Shown: positions 26,528-33,379 of the stretch, piece after piece | Numbering within the stretch: the stretch's first letter is position 1 | Layout: every line of letters begins with the position of its first letter | Assembly: GCF_018866245.1 (NCBI RefSeq) | Contig: NZ_CP076458.1 | Location: 2,108,001 to 2,172,000, forward strand | Length of the DNA stretch: 64,000 nucleotides | Direction of reading: 5' to 3' | Origin: Novisyntrophococcus fermenticellae | GTDB taxonomy: Bacteria > Bacillota > Clostridia > Lachnospirales > Lachnospiraceae | Position numbers and translations under genes: made by a program | Notes under the pieces: generated by a model | The model's database searches: none | What the model was told of the DNA's origin: nothing | Seen by the model: only the letters and a program-made list of their open reading frames with translations

Positions 26528-26734
26528 CTAGGATTCCTCTTTTTTTTCATCGTTTCTGGCGGGCTGAATAAAATGATAAAGCTGCTCATATGCCTCCAGT
26601 TCCGCATCCGATGAAGGAGCAGACGGAATCAATCCGGTGCAGTCCCCGGCAGAAGATACGTAAGATTGATCAACTACATCCTCCAGAAAGTCTTCGAACT
26701 GACTTTTCTCCTGGTTTTTATCTTTCTCTTTCAT
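26528..26734 (-). CDS. Small conserved-looking acidic protein, unknown function
   Basis: A 68-aa protein with no recognised domain. It starts with a charged stretch (MKEKDKNQEKSQFEDFLED), has a middle segment DCTGLIPSAPSS, and ends in a charged tail (ARNDEKKEES). It has no signal peptide or membrane helix and a single cysteine. I chose the ATG at 26732-26734 because AAGGAG lies 10 bases upstream; a longer frame has no ribosome site. It lies 34 bases after the DUF5662 gene and is followed by a strong terminator, so it is very probably a real translated gene. I have an impression that similar DCTGLIPS proteins occur in other Lachnospiraceae, but this is unverified. Confidence 0.65.
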   Translation of the reverse strand: MKEKDKNQEKSQFEDFLEDVVDQSYVSSAGDCTGLIPSAPSSDAELEAYEQLYHFIQPARNDEKKEES

Positions 26735-26768
26735 AGCAGATTTTCTCCTTTTCAAAAGATATCTGCTA

Positions 26769-27329
26769 TCATCGTTTCCCAAAATCATTCTGCTTATTCA
26801 GAAATATATATCGGATATAATGCAGTGTTTCTTCTTCCCCTTTTTCTGCCAGCATCGTCAATAAAAATTCCAGTTCTTTTTTCACTTCCGGATGAACGAA
26901 CCAGAGATGTTCCCTGCTGTTCATAAAATATTCCAGAGAATCTTTTGAGGTATACCGGCCTCCTTTATACACCCTGCAGGCACAGATACGGTCCATCACC
27001 ATCTCAGCCACATATTTTTTCGGCATTCTCATACCTGTTAAGACAGAAGGGCAATTTTTATCCGCACTATAATCAATCCAGTATTCAAAATGATGTTTAT
27101 TCCTGCCTTTGTGGTGCAGCCATGATCTGGAAATCCCGGTAGCTTCACGCTCCGCATTATTCGGGCTTCTGTCACCCTGATAGTATTTGCAGCCAGAGGA
27201 AAACTCCGTCCATGAGTATTTTGATAAATCATGTACCAGTCCCTGCCAGTACAGCCCAATCTTAAAGCAGTACCTGGTAACCAGAAGCTTATGTTTTGTT
27301 ATTGTTTTAAAATGCTGCCAGACATGCAT
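26769..27329 (-). CDS. DUF5662 family protein
   Basis: A 186-aa soluble protein. It has histidine- and aspartate-rich motifs that could bind a metal: HKLLV near 13, VHDLSKYSWTEF near 33-44 and HHKGRNKHHFEYWID near 72-86. These match the DUF5662 family as I know it, whose function is not established. The HD-containing segment recalls phosphohydrolases, but that is inference. AAGG lies eight bases before the ATG. It lies between the GH13 protein and the 68-aa gene on the same strand, 26 bases after the former. Confidence 0.8.
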   Translation of the reverse strand: MHVWQHFKTITKHKLLVTRYCFKIGLYWQGLVHDLSKYSWTEFSSGCKYYQGDRSPNNAEREATGISRSWLHHKGRNKHHFEYWIDYSADKNCPSVLTGMRMPKKYVAEMVMDRICACRVYKGGRYTSKDSLEYFMNSREHLWFVHPEVKKELEFLLTMLAEKGEEETLHYIRYIFLNKQNDFGKR

Positions 27330-27355
27330 ATATCACACCTTACCATTCTGTCAAT

Positions 27356-29239
27356 TTATTCAGCGGCGTTTTCTGTTCCCCCGGGTGCCCGTGCTGCAAG
27401 TATCATAACTGTCCGGGGTACAACCGATATTTTTTTCTGATCTGAAAGTTCACCTTCGCAGCCCTCCTGGTAAAATCCCTGATCCGTATCCGCAGCAATC
27501 TTCCAGACCCTTCCCTCCTTCAATATGGGAAGAGCAAATATATGGGGTTCCCAGTGCATATTGTACGCAATATAGAGGGAGTCATCCTCCGAACCATCCG
27601 CCTTCCTGCCATAGGCCCCGCTGTACATAACTCCCAGGACCCTGCTGTTAAATTCCATCTGTGCAAACCAGGCTCTTTCCCCGTGATACGATAAATCGGG
27701 AACACCATAAGATTTATAATCCATAAGTCTTGGCTCCCGCCTTCCATGAAGGATCGGATGATTCTTTCGAAATGCAATGCAGTTCTTTACAAAATCCAGC
27801 ATCTTAGAGCTGGTTTTACTCTTATTCCAATCCACCCAGCCTATATCATTGTCCTGACAATATGCATTGTTATTTCCCATGGTGGTATTACATCTTTCAT
27901 CGCCTCCATAGATCATGGGCGTCCCCTGGGCTGTCATCAAAATCAGCCAGGCATTGCGCATCTGACGTTCACGGAGTTTCAGAATCGTTCTCTTCCTGGT
28001 CGGGCCCTCTGTCCCGCAATTCCAGCTGAAGTTCTGATTCGTTCCGTCACGGTTATTCTCTTTGTTTTCCTCATTATGCTTTTGCTCATAAGTGACCATA
28101 TCCGCCATAGTAAAGTCATCGTGATCGGCAAAAAAATTAATTTGAGCACACGTGGCAGGATTTCTTCGCAGCCTGTAAGACGCCGCCTCCACACAGCCTT
28201 CATCACCCTTTAGAAATTTACGCATCTCCTGTAGAAAGGATTTGTTATGTTCACCCAGGTTCCGGTAATATGGTGTTTTATTCTCTCCGTATAATTGTAC
28301 CGTATCATACCCCTGGCAGAGTAACTTCGTTCTCTTTAGCAGCGGGTCATCTGCAATGAGGGAAATCCAGCTTCCTTCTCCCAGCAGATGGAATCCATCC
28401 ACGCCAAAAGTAAGCATCCAATAGTGCAGCACATCCAAAACCATTCCGGGGCTGGTATCCGATGGAAAATAAAACTCCAGAATACATTCTATTCCCGCCT
28501 GATGAAGGCTGTCTGTCATATGGGCGAATTCTCTGACCGGATCCGATGAAGCCGCAAAGGAAGCCTTGGGCGCAAAATAAAGCGCCGGTCCATATCCCCA
28601 GTAATTGCATAATTCTTCCCCGGGATTCTGTCTGTAGTCCAGCTTTGATTCCTCCCTTAGAGGCATTTCAAAGAACTCATAAACCGGCATCAGTTCCAGT
28701 GCCGTGATTCCTAAGTCTTTCAGATAAGGGATCATCTCCATAATACCTGTGAATGTCCCTTTCTCCTTGACTCCGGAACCTTTTTTCATCGTAAAACCGC
28801 GGACATGAGTCTTATAAATAATTGAGTCCTCATAGGATATATCCAACGGTTTTGTAACCAGAGCAGGGAGCTCGGGGATCATGCAGCGTATAATATGTTC
28901 CATGCCGTACTCCGGCAATCGTGCCCCAAAGTCCGCTCTTCCGGTCAAAGCCCTTGCATAGACATCCGGCCCGGCCTTTCCATCCAGCATATAATTATAT
29001 TCCCACTTTCCCGCCTCTAAAGACTCCAGCTCCACCGCACTGATTTCACCGGTACGTTCTTCCGCAGGCAAAGGAATCTCATATTCCACTTTATTACTGC
29101 CCTTTTTATATAATAACAGACTGGCTTCTTTTCCTCCGGGAACTTTTACCCCAAAGTTAAATCCCTTATCTGTTCTTGTAATTCCCATCCTCGTTGGATC
29201 ACCTTTCAGGATTCTCCAGAACATCTTTTTCTTTGCCAT
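27356..29239 (-). CDS. GH13 isoamylase/GlgX-like protein with missing catalytic residues
   Basis: A 627-aa protein with an N-terminal beta-sandwich (residues 1-110), a GH13 TIM barrel (about 130-480) and a C-terminal beta domain. Much of the barrel closely follows glycogen-debranching enzymes: HNEENKENNRDGTNQNFSWN near 390, GNNNAYCQDNDIGWVDW near 450. The catalytic motifs, however, are altered. Region I (DVVxNH) reads EFYFPS at 255-260. Region II (GFRFD) reads GFHLL at 282-286, so the nucleophile Asp is Leu286. Region III (KLIAEPWD) reads KLLCQGYD at 305-312, Glu to Gln309. Only region IV (ADHD, 371-374) survives. It is therefore probably inactive as a hydrolase and may bind glycans or regulate. 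The frame is open and well translated, so it is not a decayed pseudogene. Confidence 0.85.
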   Translation of the reverse strand: MAKKKMFWRILKGDPTRMGITRTDKGFNFGVKVPGGKEASLLLYKKGSNKVEYEIPLPAEERTGEISAVELESLEAGKWEYNYMLDGKAGPDVYARALTGRADFGARLPEYGMEHIIRCMIPELPALVTKPLDISYEDSIIYKTHVRGFTMKKGSGVKEKGTFTGIMEMIPYLKDLGITALELMPVYEFFEMPLREESKLDYRQNPGEELCNYWGYGPALYFAPKASFAASSDPVREFAHMTDSLHQAGIECILEFYFPSDTSPGMVLDVLHYWMLTFGVDGFHLLGEGSWISLIADDPLLKRTKLLCQGYDTVQLYGENKTPYYRNLGEHNKSFLQEMRKFLKGDEGCVEAASYRLRRNPATCAQINFFADHDDFTMADMVTYEQKHNEENKENNRDGTNQNFSWNCGTEGPTRKRTILKLRERQMRNAWLILMTAQGTPMIYGGDERCNTTMGNNNAYCQDNDIGWVDWNKSKTSSKMLDFVKNCIAFRKNHPILHGRREPRLMDYKSYGVPDLSYHGERAWFAQMEFNSRVLGVMYSGAYGRKADGSEDDSLYIAYNMHWEPHIFALPILKEGRVWKIAADTDQGFYQEGCEGELSDQKKISVVPRTVMILAARAPGGTENAAE

Positions 29240-29261
29240 CGACTATCACCCACTCGCCCTT

Positions 29262-30023
29262 TCATACCTGTAAAGTAATGTCAAGCTCTACAGGGCAATG
29301 ATCCGATCCCATGATTTCCGTATGAATCACAGCATCCTCTATCCGGCTTTTTAAGGATTCCGAAACACAGAAATAATCAATTCTCCATCCCGCATTCTTC
29401 TCTCTGGCCCTGAACCGATAGGACCACCAGGAATAAATTCCTTCCTGGTCCGGGTGCAGATATCTGAAGGTATCCACAAATCCATGCTCTAAGAGGACTG
29501 TGAATCTCTCTCTTTCTTCATCGGTAAATCCCGCATTTTTCCGGTTGGTTTTCGGATTCTTAAGATCGATTTCCTTATGTGCCACATTCAGATCGCCACA
29601 GAAAATCACAGGTTTTACTTCTTCCAGTTTCTTCAGATAAGCAAGAAATGCTTCCTCCCAGGTTATTCGATAAGGCAATCTGGCCAGTTCTGCCTGCGAA
29701 TTAGGTGTATAAACCGTCACAAGATAAAACGCTTCATATTCGCAAGTGATGACCCTCCCCTCTTTATCATGCTCCTGGATTCCAATTCCATAAGTCACTT
29801 CTATCGGTTCCTTCTTTGAAAATACAGCCGTACCCGAATATCCTTTTTTTTCTGCGTAGTTCCAATATTGATAAAACCCGGGCAATTCCAGTTCAATCTG
29901 CCCTTCCTGAAGCTTGCTCTCCTGAATACAGAAGATATCCGCATCCAATTTTTCAAACACATCCACAAAACCCTTTGTGACACATGCTCTCAAGCCATTC
30001 ACGTTCCATGAAATCATCTTCAT
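29262..30023 (-). CDS. exoA: Exodeoxyribonuclease III / AP endonuclease
   Basis: Base-excision repair enzyme that incises abasic sites and removes 3' blocks. Exonuclease-endonuclease-phosphatase fold: [13 protein letters not shown] at the start, [11 protein letters not shown] near 34 (metal Glu), the VYTPNSQ block near 105, [14 protein letters not shown] near 145 and [10 protein letters not shown] at the end (catalytic His). The length of 253 aa is typical. GAGG lies eight bases before the ATG. The leader holds one copy of the hairpin repeat (30061-30101) and a second hairpin. Confidence 0.96.
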   Translation of the reverse strand: MKMISWNVNGLRACVTKGFVDVFEKLDADIFCIQESKLQEGQIELELPGFYQYWNYAEKKGYSGTAVFSKKEPIEVTYGIGIQEHDKEGRVITCEYEAFYLVTVYTPNSQAELARLPYRITWEEAFLAYLKKLEEVKPVIFCGDLNVAHKEIDLKNPKTNRKNAGFTDEERERFTVLLEHGFVDTFRYLHPDQEGIYSWWSYRFRAREKNAGWRIDYFCVSESLKSRIEDAVIHTEIMGSDHCPVELDITLQV

Positions 30024-30060
30024 ACTATTATCCTCTTATCTAGTGTATTCTCGTATAGTA

Positions 30061-30101
30061 CAGAAAACCTGCCACCGGCAGCTTTCCTTGCATACTTTGG
30101 T
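30061..30101 (-). repeat. Hairpin repeat, copy C, in the exoA leader
   Basis: It is 39/41 identical to the units at 4617-4704 and lies in the same relation to the gene (same strand, directly upstream). Core on the minus strand: GCTGCC GGT GGCAGG flanked by AGGAAA and TTTTCT. Confidence 0.88.
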
Positions 30102-30138
30102 ATTAAAATGGATGCTTACCATACGAAGCATCCATTAA

Positions 30139-30147
30139 AGTATAACA
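30139..30147 (-). promoter_or_regulatory. Possible extended -10 promoter for exoA
   Basis: Minus strand TGTTATACT is an extended -10 (TG-n-TATACT); the -35 position (TTTCCT) is poor. A hairpin ATGGATGCTT / AAGCATCCAT begins three bases downstream (30109-30136). Confidence 0.4.
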
Positions 30148-30198
30148 CAATTCACAATATGAGGAAAGCTTTAAAGCAGCCCAATCCGGCCATACAGC

Positions 30199-31668
30199 TT
30201 AAAGTATAATCTGAATCTTATTTAGGCCAGGGTCCGACGGCCCATGTATGGACAGACCGCGAATCCGGCAGTCTTCCACCTGCTGCCAGATTTCTCTGCT
30301 GATCAGTTCTCCCGGATAAACCAAGGGGATACCCGGCGGATACGGAACCAGCATCTCTCCTGCTACTTTTCCAACCGCACCTTCCCAGTCCACGCTTATC
30401 TTTTTATGAAAGTATGCTTCTCTGGGATTCAAGACTTTATCCGGTAATGAAAAATCCCAGTTTCCGTATGCTTCCCTCTTTCCATGCAGCATCTGATCTC
30501 CTGCAATGGCCCTTACCGCTGTAACCAGCCTGCCCACATCTTGTTCGGTATTGCCAAAGGTAATAACACAAACCAGATTTTCTTCATCTGCCAGTTCTGT
30601 GCTGATACCACTTCTCCGAAAGAGCAGCTCCTGCATCCGATATCCGCTGATCCCCAGCTCCCTGGCTGAAAAGGTCAGCCTGAGCGGGTCTAAATCATAG
30701 ACTGCCTGGTCTTTATAGTCCTCTCTGTCCAATACCTGAATTCCGGAAATTTCCCTCAGACGCTTTCTGGCAGTATCCGCCAATTCCAGTGCACGTTCCA
30801 TCATAGATTCCCCATGAAGCGCCAGCTCTTGTCTGGCCCCGTCCAGGGAAGCCATCAAAACATAGGAGGGGCTGGTACTTTGAACCATCTGCAGATTGGA
30901 AGCTACCAAATCCCTGTCCACCCGGTTACTTCCAATCTGAAGCAAGGAACTTTGCGTCATACTGCCCGTTGTCTTATGGATACTTTGTGCACAAAGATCG
31001 GCTCCCTGCTGCAAGGCTCCTTTAGGAAGGTGTTCAGAAAAATACAGGTGGCTCCCATGGGCCTCATCCACGCATAATACCGCTTCATGTGTATGACAGA
31101 TTTCCCCTATGGTCTTTAAGTCACTGCACACCCCATAATATGTGGGGCTGACCAGAAAGACCGCTTTACATCCTCTGCCCTCCTGCTCCAGTTTTTCCCT
31201 GACTGCTCCCGGTGCAACACTTCCCCACAGATTCCATCTCTGATCATAACAGGGCATGACATAGCAGGGCTCGGCGCCGCTCATAATCAACCCCATCAGT
31301 ATAGACTTATGGGCATTTCTGGGAACCAGCACCTTATCACCCGGACCGGCTGTGCTGAGCATCATGGCCTCATTCCCGCAGGTGGTTCCATTTACCAGGA
31401 AAAATGTTTCCCGCGCCCCCCAGAGCTGTGCCGCCAGTTTCTGCGCTTTTTGAATTACACCCCCGGCCTGATGCAGATCGTCCAGCCCTTCTGCTTCTGA
31501 CAAATCGCATCGGAAAACACCTTTTCCAAAAGCCTTTAAAAGCCTGGGATTCACCCCTTCTTCAAACCTGTGTGCGGGAATTCTGAAATATGCCGGATTA
31601 CTGTTTCCAAACTCCAGAAGTGCATCCAAAAGCGGAGCCTCTGCCTGATTCATGACACCTTTACTCAC
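30199..31668 (-). CDS. Orn/Lys/Arg decarboxylase family protein (PLP-dependent)
   Basis: Fold-type I PLP enzyme of the short (about 490 aa) Gram-positive group that includes Bacillus SpeA (arginine decarboxylase). The PLP lysine is in SIHKTTGSMTQ near 257; CVDEAHGSHLYF near 222 has the Asp that contacts the pyridine and the His stacking region. The substrate (arginine, lysine or ornithine) cannot be fixed from sequence. The start is uncertain: a GTG at 31666-31668 overlaps the ilvE stop (GTGA) with AGGAGG four bases upstream, or an ATG five codons later lies next to a weaker site. Either way it is coupled to ilvE. Confidence 0.87.
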   Translation of the reverse strand: MSKGVMNQAEAPLLDALLEFGNSNPAYFRIPAHRFEEGVNPRLLKAFGKGVFRCDLSEAEGLDDLHQAGGVIQKAQKLAAQLWGARETFFLVNGTTCGNEAMMLSTAGPGDKVLVPRNAHKSILMGLIMSGAEPCYVMPCYDQRWNLWGSVAPGAVREKLEQEGRGCKAVFLVSPTYYGVCSDLKTIGEICHTHEAVLCVDEAHGSHLYFSEHLPKGALQQGADLCAQSIHKTTGSMTQSSLLQIGSNRVDRDLVASNLQMVQSTSPSYVLMASLDGARQELALHGESMMERALELADTARKRLREISGIQVLDREDYKDQAVYDLDPLRLTFSARELGISGYRMQELLFRRSGISTELADEENLVCVITFGNTEQDVGRLVTAVRAIAGDQMLHGKREAYGNWDFSLPDKVLNPREAYFHKKISVDWEGAVGKVAGEMLVPYPPGIPLVYPGELISREIWQQVEDCRIRGLSIHGPSDPGLNKIQIIL

Positions 31669-32702
31669 TTATCCTCCTGGTCTATCACATGGATCCATTC
31701 CTTTGGTGCCTCTAGCCGTCCCATCTGGATACCTGTCAAGGTATCATACAACTGCCTGATAACCGGTCCCATACCCTTTGCAGCACTCGGAAACAGTATC
31801 TCTTTTCCATGATCATAGATCTTGCCTACCGGTGAAATAACTGCAGCTGTTCCGCAAAGACCACACTCGGCAAAGTCCTTCACCTCTTCCAGACAGACCT
31901 CACGCTCCTCCACTTCCAGACCAAGATATTCCTTAGCCACGTATACAAGGGAACGTCTGGTGATGGATGGCAGAATACTGTCAGATTTTGGGGTGACGAT
32001 TTTATTATCCTTTGTTACAAATAGAAAATTGGATCCGCCTGTCTCTTCTACCTTTGTTCTGGTAGCCGCATCCAGATACATATTTTCATCAAATCCCTGC
32101 TTATGCGCCTCAACAATTGCATGAAGGCTCATAGCATAATTAAGGCCGGCCTTGATATGGCCTGTCCCATGAGGGGCGGCACGGTCAAAGTCGCTGACAC
32201 AAATTGTGACAGGTTTGGCATCACTGTTAAAATAAGGGCCCACCGGTGTTGCAAATACACGGAATTGGAATTCCTCCGCAGGCTTGACGCCAATAACAGC
32301 ATTGCTGCCAAACATATAAGGTCTTAGATATAGCGTTGCTCCTGAGCCATAGGGAGGTACATACGCTGCATTCGCCTTCACCACCCTGGTAACCGCATCC
32401 AGAAAACGTTCTTTCGGAAATTGGGGCATCTCCAGCCTGGCGGCGGAATCCATCATACGCAGGGCATTTTGATCCGGACGGAAGGTTACAATCCTGCCAT
32501 CCTCTGTCGTATACGCTTTTAATCCTTCAAAACAGGCCTGACAATACTGCAGCACACCTGCACACTCATTCAGCACCACATTTGCATCGGTTGTCATAAT
32601 ACCATCATCCCATGCACCGTCTTTATAATTAGATACATAACGCTGTTCCGTCTGTATGTAACTGAACCCCAGGTTTCTCCAATCGATTTCTTTCTTTTTC
32701 AT
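31665..32702 (-). CDS. ilvE: Branched-chain amino acid aminotransferase
   Basis: Interconverts Leu, Ile and Val with their keto acids using glutamate/2-oxoglutarate; fold-type IV PLP enzyme. The PLP lysine is in GTGHIKAGLNYA near residue 180, EETGGSNFLFV lies near 215, and the SILPSITRRS block follows. The size (345 aa) and the WDDGIMTTDANVVLN start place it with the eukaryote-like BCAT group. I start at the ATG at 32700-32702, with AAAGGAG seven bases upstream. It has its own promoter and a short leader with no T-box. Confidence 0.94.
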   Translation of the reverse strand: MKKKEIDWRNLGFSYIQTEQRYVSNYKDGAWDDGIMTTDANVVLNECAGVLQYCQACFEGLKAYTTEDGRIVTFRPDQNALRMMDSAARLEMPQFPKERFLDAVTRVVKANAAYVPPYGSGATLYLRPYMFGSNAVIGVKPAEEFQFRVFATPVGPYFNSDAKPVTICVSDFDRAAPHGTGHIKAGLNYAMSLHAIVEAHKQGFDENMYLDAATRTKVEETGGSNFLFVTKDNKIVTPKSDSILPSITRRSLVYVAKEYLGLEVEEREVCLEEVKDFAECGLCGTAAVISPVGKIYDHGKEILFPSAAKGMGPVIRQLYDTLTGIQMGRLEAPKEWIHVIDQEDK

Positions 32703-32741
32703 AATAATCTCCTTTCGGCTCCAGAATAAATATTTCTCTAT

Positions 32742-32769
32742 ATTATACACCCCGACCGAAAAATTTCAA
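32742..32769 (-). promoter_or_regulatory. ilvE promoter
   Basis: Minus strand -35 TTGAAA (32764-32769), 16-base spacer, -10 TATAAT (32742-32747). Confidence 0.7.
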
Positions 32770-32800
32770 CCGCATTTGCTTAAAAAGTACTTTCTTTCAA

Positions 32801-32829
32801 TTGCATTTGTAGTACAATTCTGGTAAACT
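32801..32829 (+). promoter_or_regulatory. Possible promoter of the DUF1292 gene
   Basis: -35 TTGCAT (32801-32806), 17-base spacer, -10 TAAACT (32824-32829). Other alignments in this AT-rich stretch are possible. Confidence 0.45.
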
Positions 32830-32871
32830 GATAAAATGCAAGATATATCTGGAAAGGAAAGGTATCTCACT

Positions 32872-33237
32872 ATGAGTGAAGAAGAAAACAAAGATTTTAA
32901 CTGTGAGGGTGACTGTACTTCCTGCGGAAGTGACTGCAGCAGTCTGGATTTGGATCAGCCTACAGTAACGCTGACATTGGATGACGATACAGAAATAACC
33001 TGTGCAATTCTCACAATCTATCCTGTACAGGATAAGCAGTATATCGCCTTGCTTCCCCTGGATGAGGAAGGGGAGAATGAGAGCGGAGAAGTTTACCTGT
33101 ACCGTTATATGGAGAATGAAGGCGGACAGCCTTCCCTCGATAATATCGAAACAGACGAAGAATACGAAATCGCTGCCGATGCTTTCGATGAATTGATGGA
33201 TGCCCAGGAATTTGAGGAACTGGACAGCGAAGAGTAA
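32872..33237 (+). CDS. DUF1292 family protein
   Basis: A 121-aa acidic protein. The C-terminal 85 residues match DUF1292 (VTLTLDDDTEITCAILTIYPV...YIALLPLDEEGE...VYLYRY...DEEYEIAADAFDELMD), a small Firmicute family of unknown function often near alanyl-tRNA synthetase and ruvX genes; that context is absent here. The N-terminus carries an unusual cysteine cluster CEGDCTSCGSDCSS, four cysteines in a 12-residue stretch, which could bind a metal (inference). I start at the ATG at 32872 with AAAGG nine bases upstream. It is monocistronic with a strong terminator. Confidence 0.87.
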   Translation: MSEEENKDFNCEGDCTSCGSDCSSLDLDQPTVTLTLDDDTEITCAILTIYPVQDKQYIALLPLDEEGENESGEVYLYRYMENEGGQPSLDNIETDEEYEIAADAFDELMDAQEFEELDSEE

Positions 33238-33266
33238 AGTGACTCACTGTAAATTCCCTAAAAAAT

Positions 33267-33318
33267 CAAAAGGTAAAGAAGTCCCATCTGAAAAAGATGG
33301 ATTTCTTTACCTTTTTTA
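33267..33318. terminator. Terminator after the DUF1292 gene
   Basis: AAAAGGTAAAGAA ... TTTCTTTACCTTTT encloses an inner stem CCATC/GATGG and ends in a T-run. It is symmetrical enough to work on both strands. Confidence 0.88.
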
Positions 33319-33324
33319 CTCTGA

Positions 33325-33357
33325 TATGCAAGAGAATCTGCCGGTGGCAGATTCTCT
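33325..33357 (+). repeat. Hairpin repeat, copy D (reverse orientation)
   Basis: TATGCA then AGAGAATCTGCC, loop GGT, GGCAGATTCTCT: a perfect 12-bp stem. Compared with copies A-C the fourth pair changes from A-T to G-C on both arms and the G.G mismatch becomes T-A, so pairing is preserved while sequence drifts. It lies 23 bases past the L,D-transpeptidase stop. Confidence 0.8.
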
Positions 33358-33379
33358 ATTATAGTTCTGACGAATCCTT

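Noticed and set aside
32703..32741. T-box leader before ilvE
   Set aside because: The promoter lies about 40 bases from the ATG, leaving no room for a T-box.
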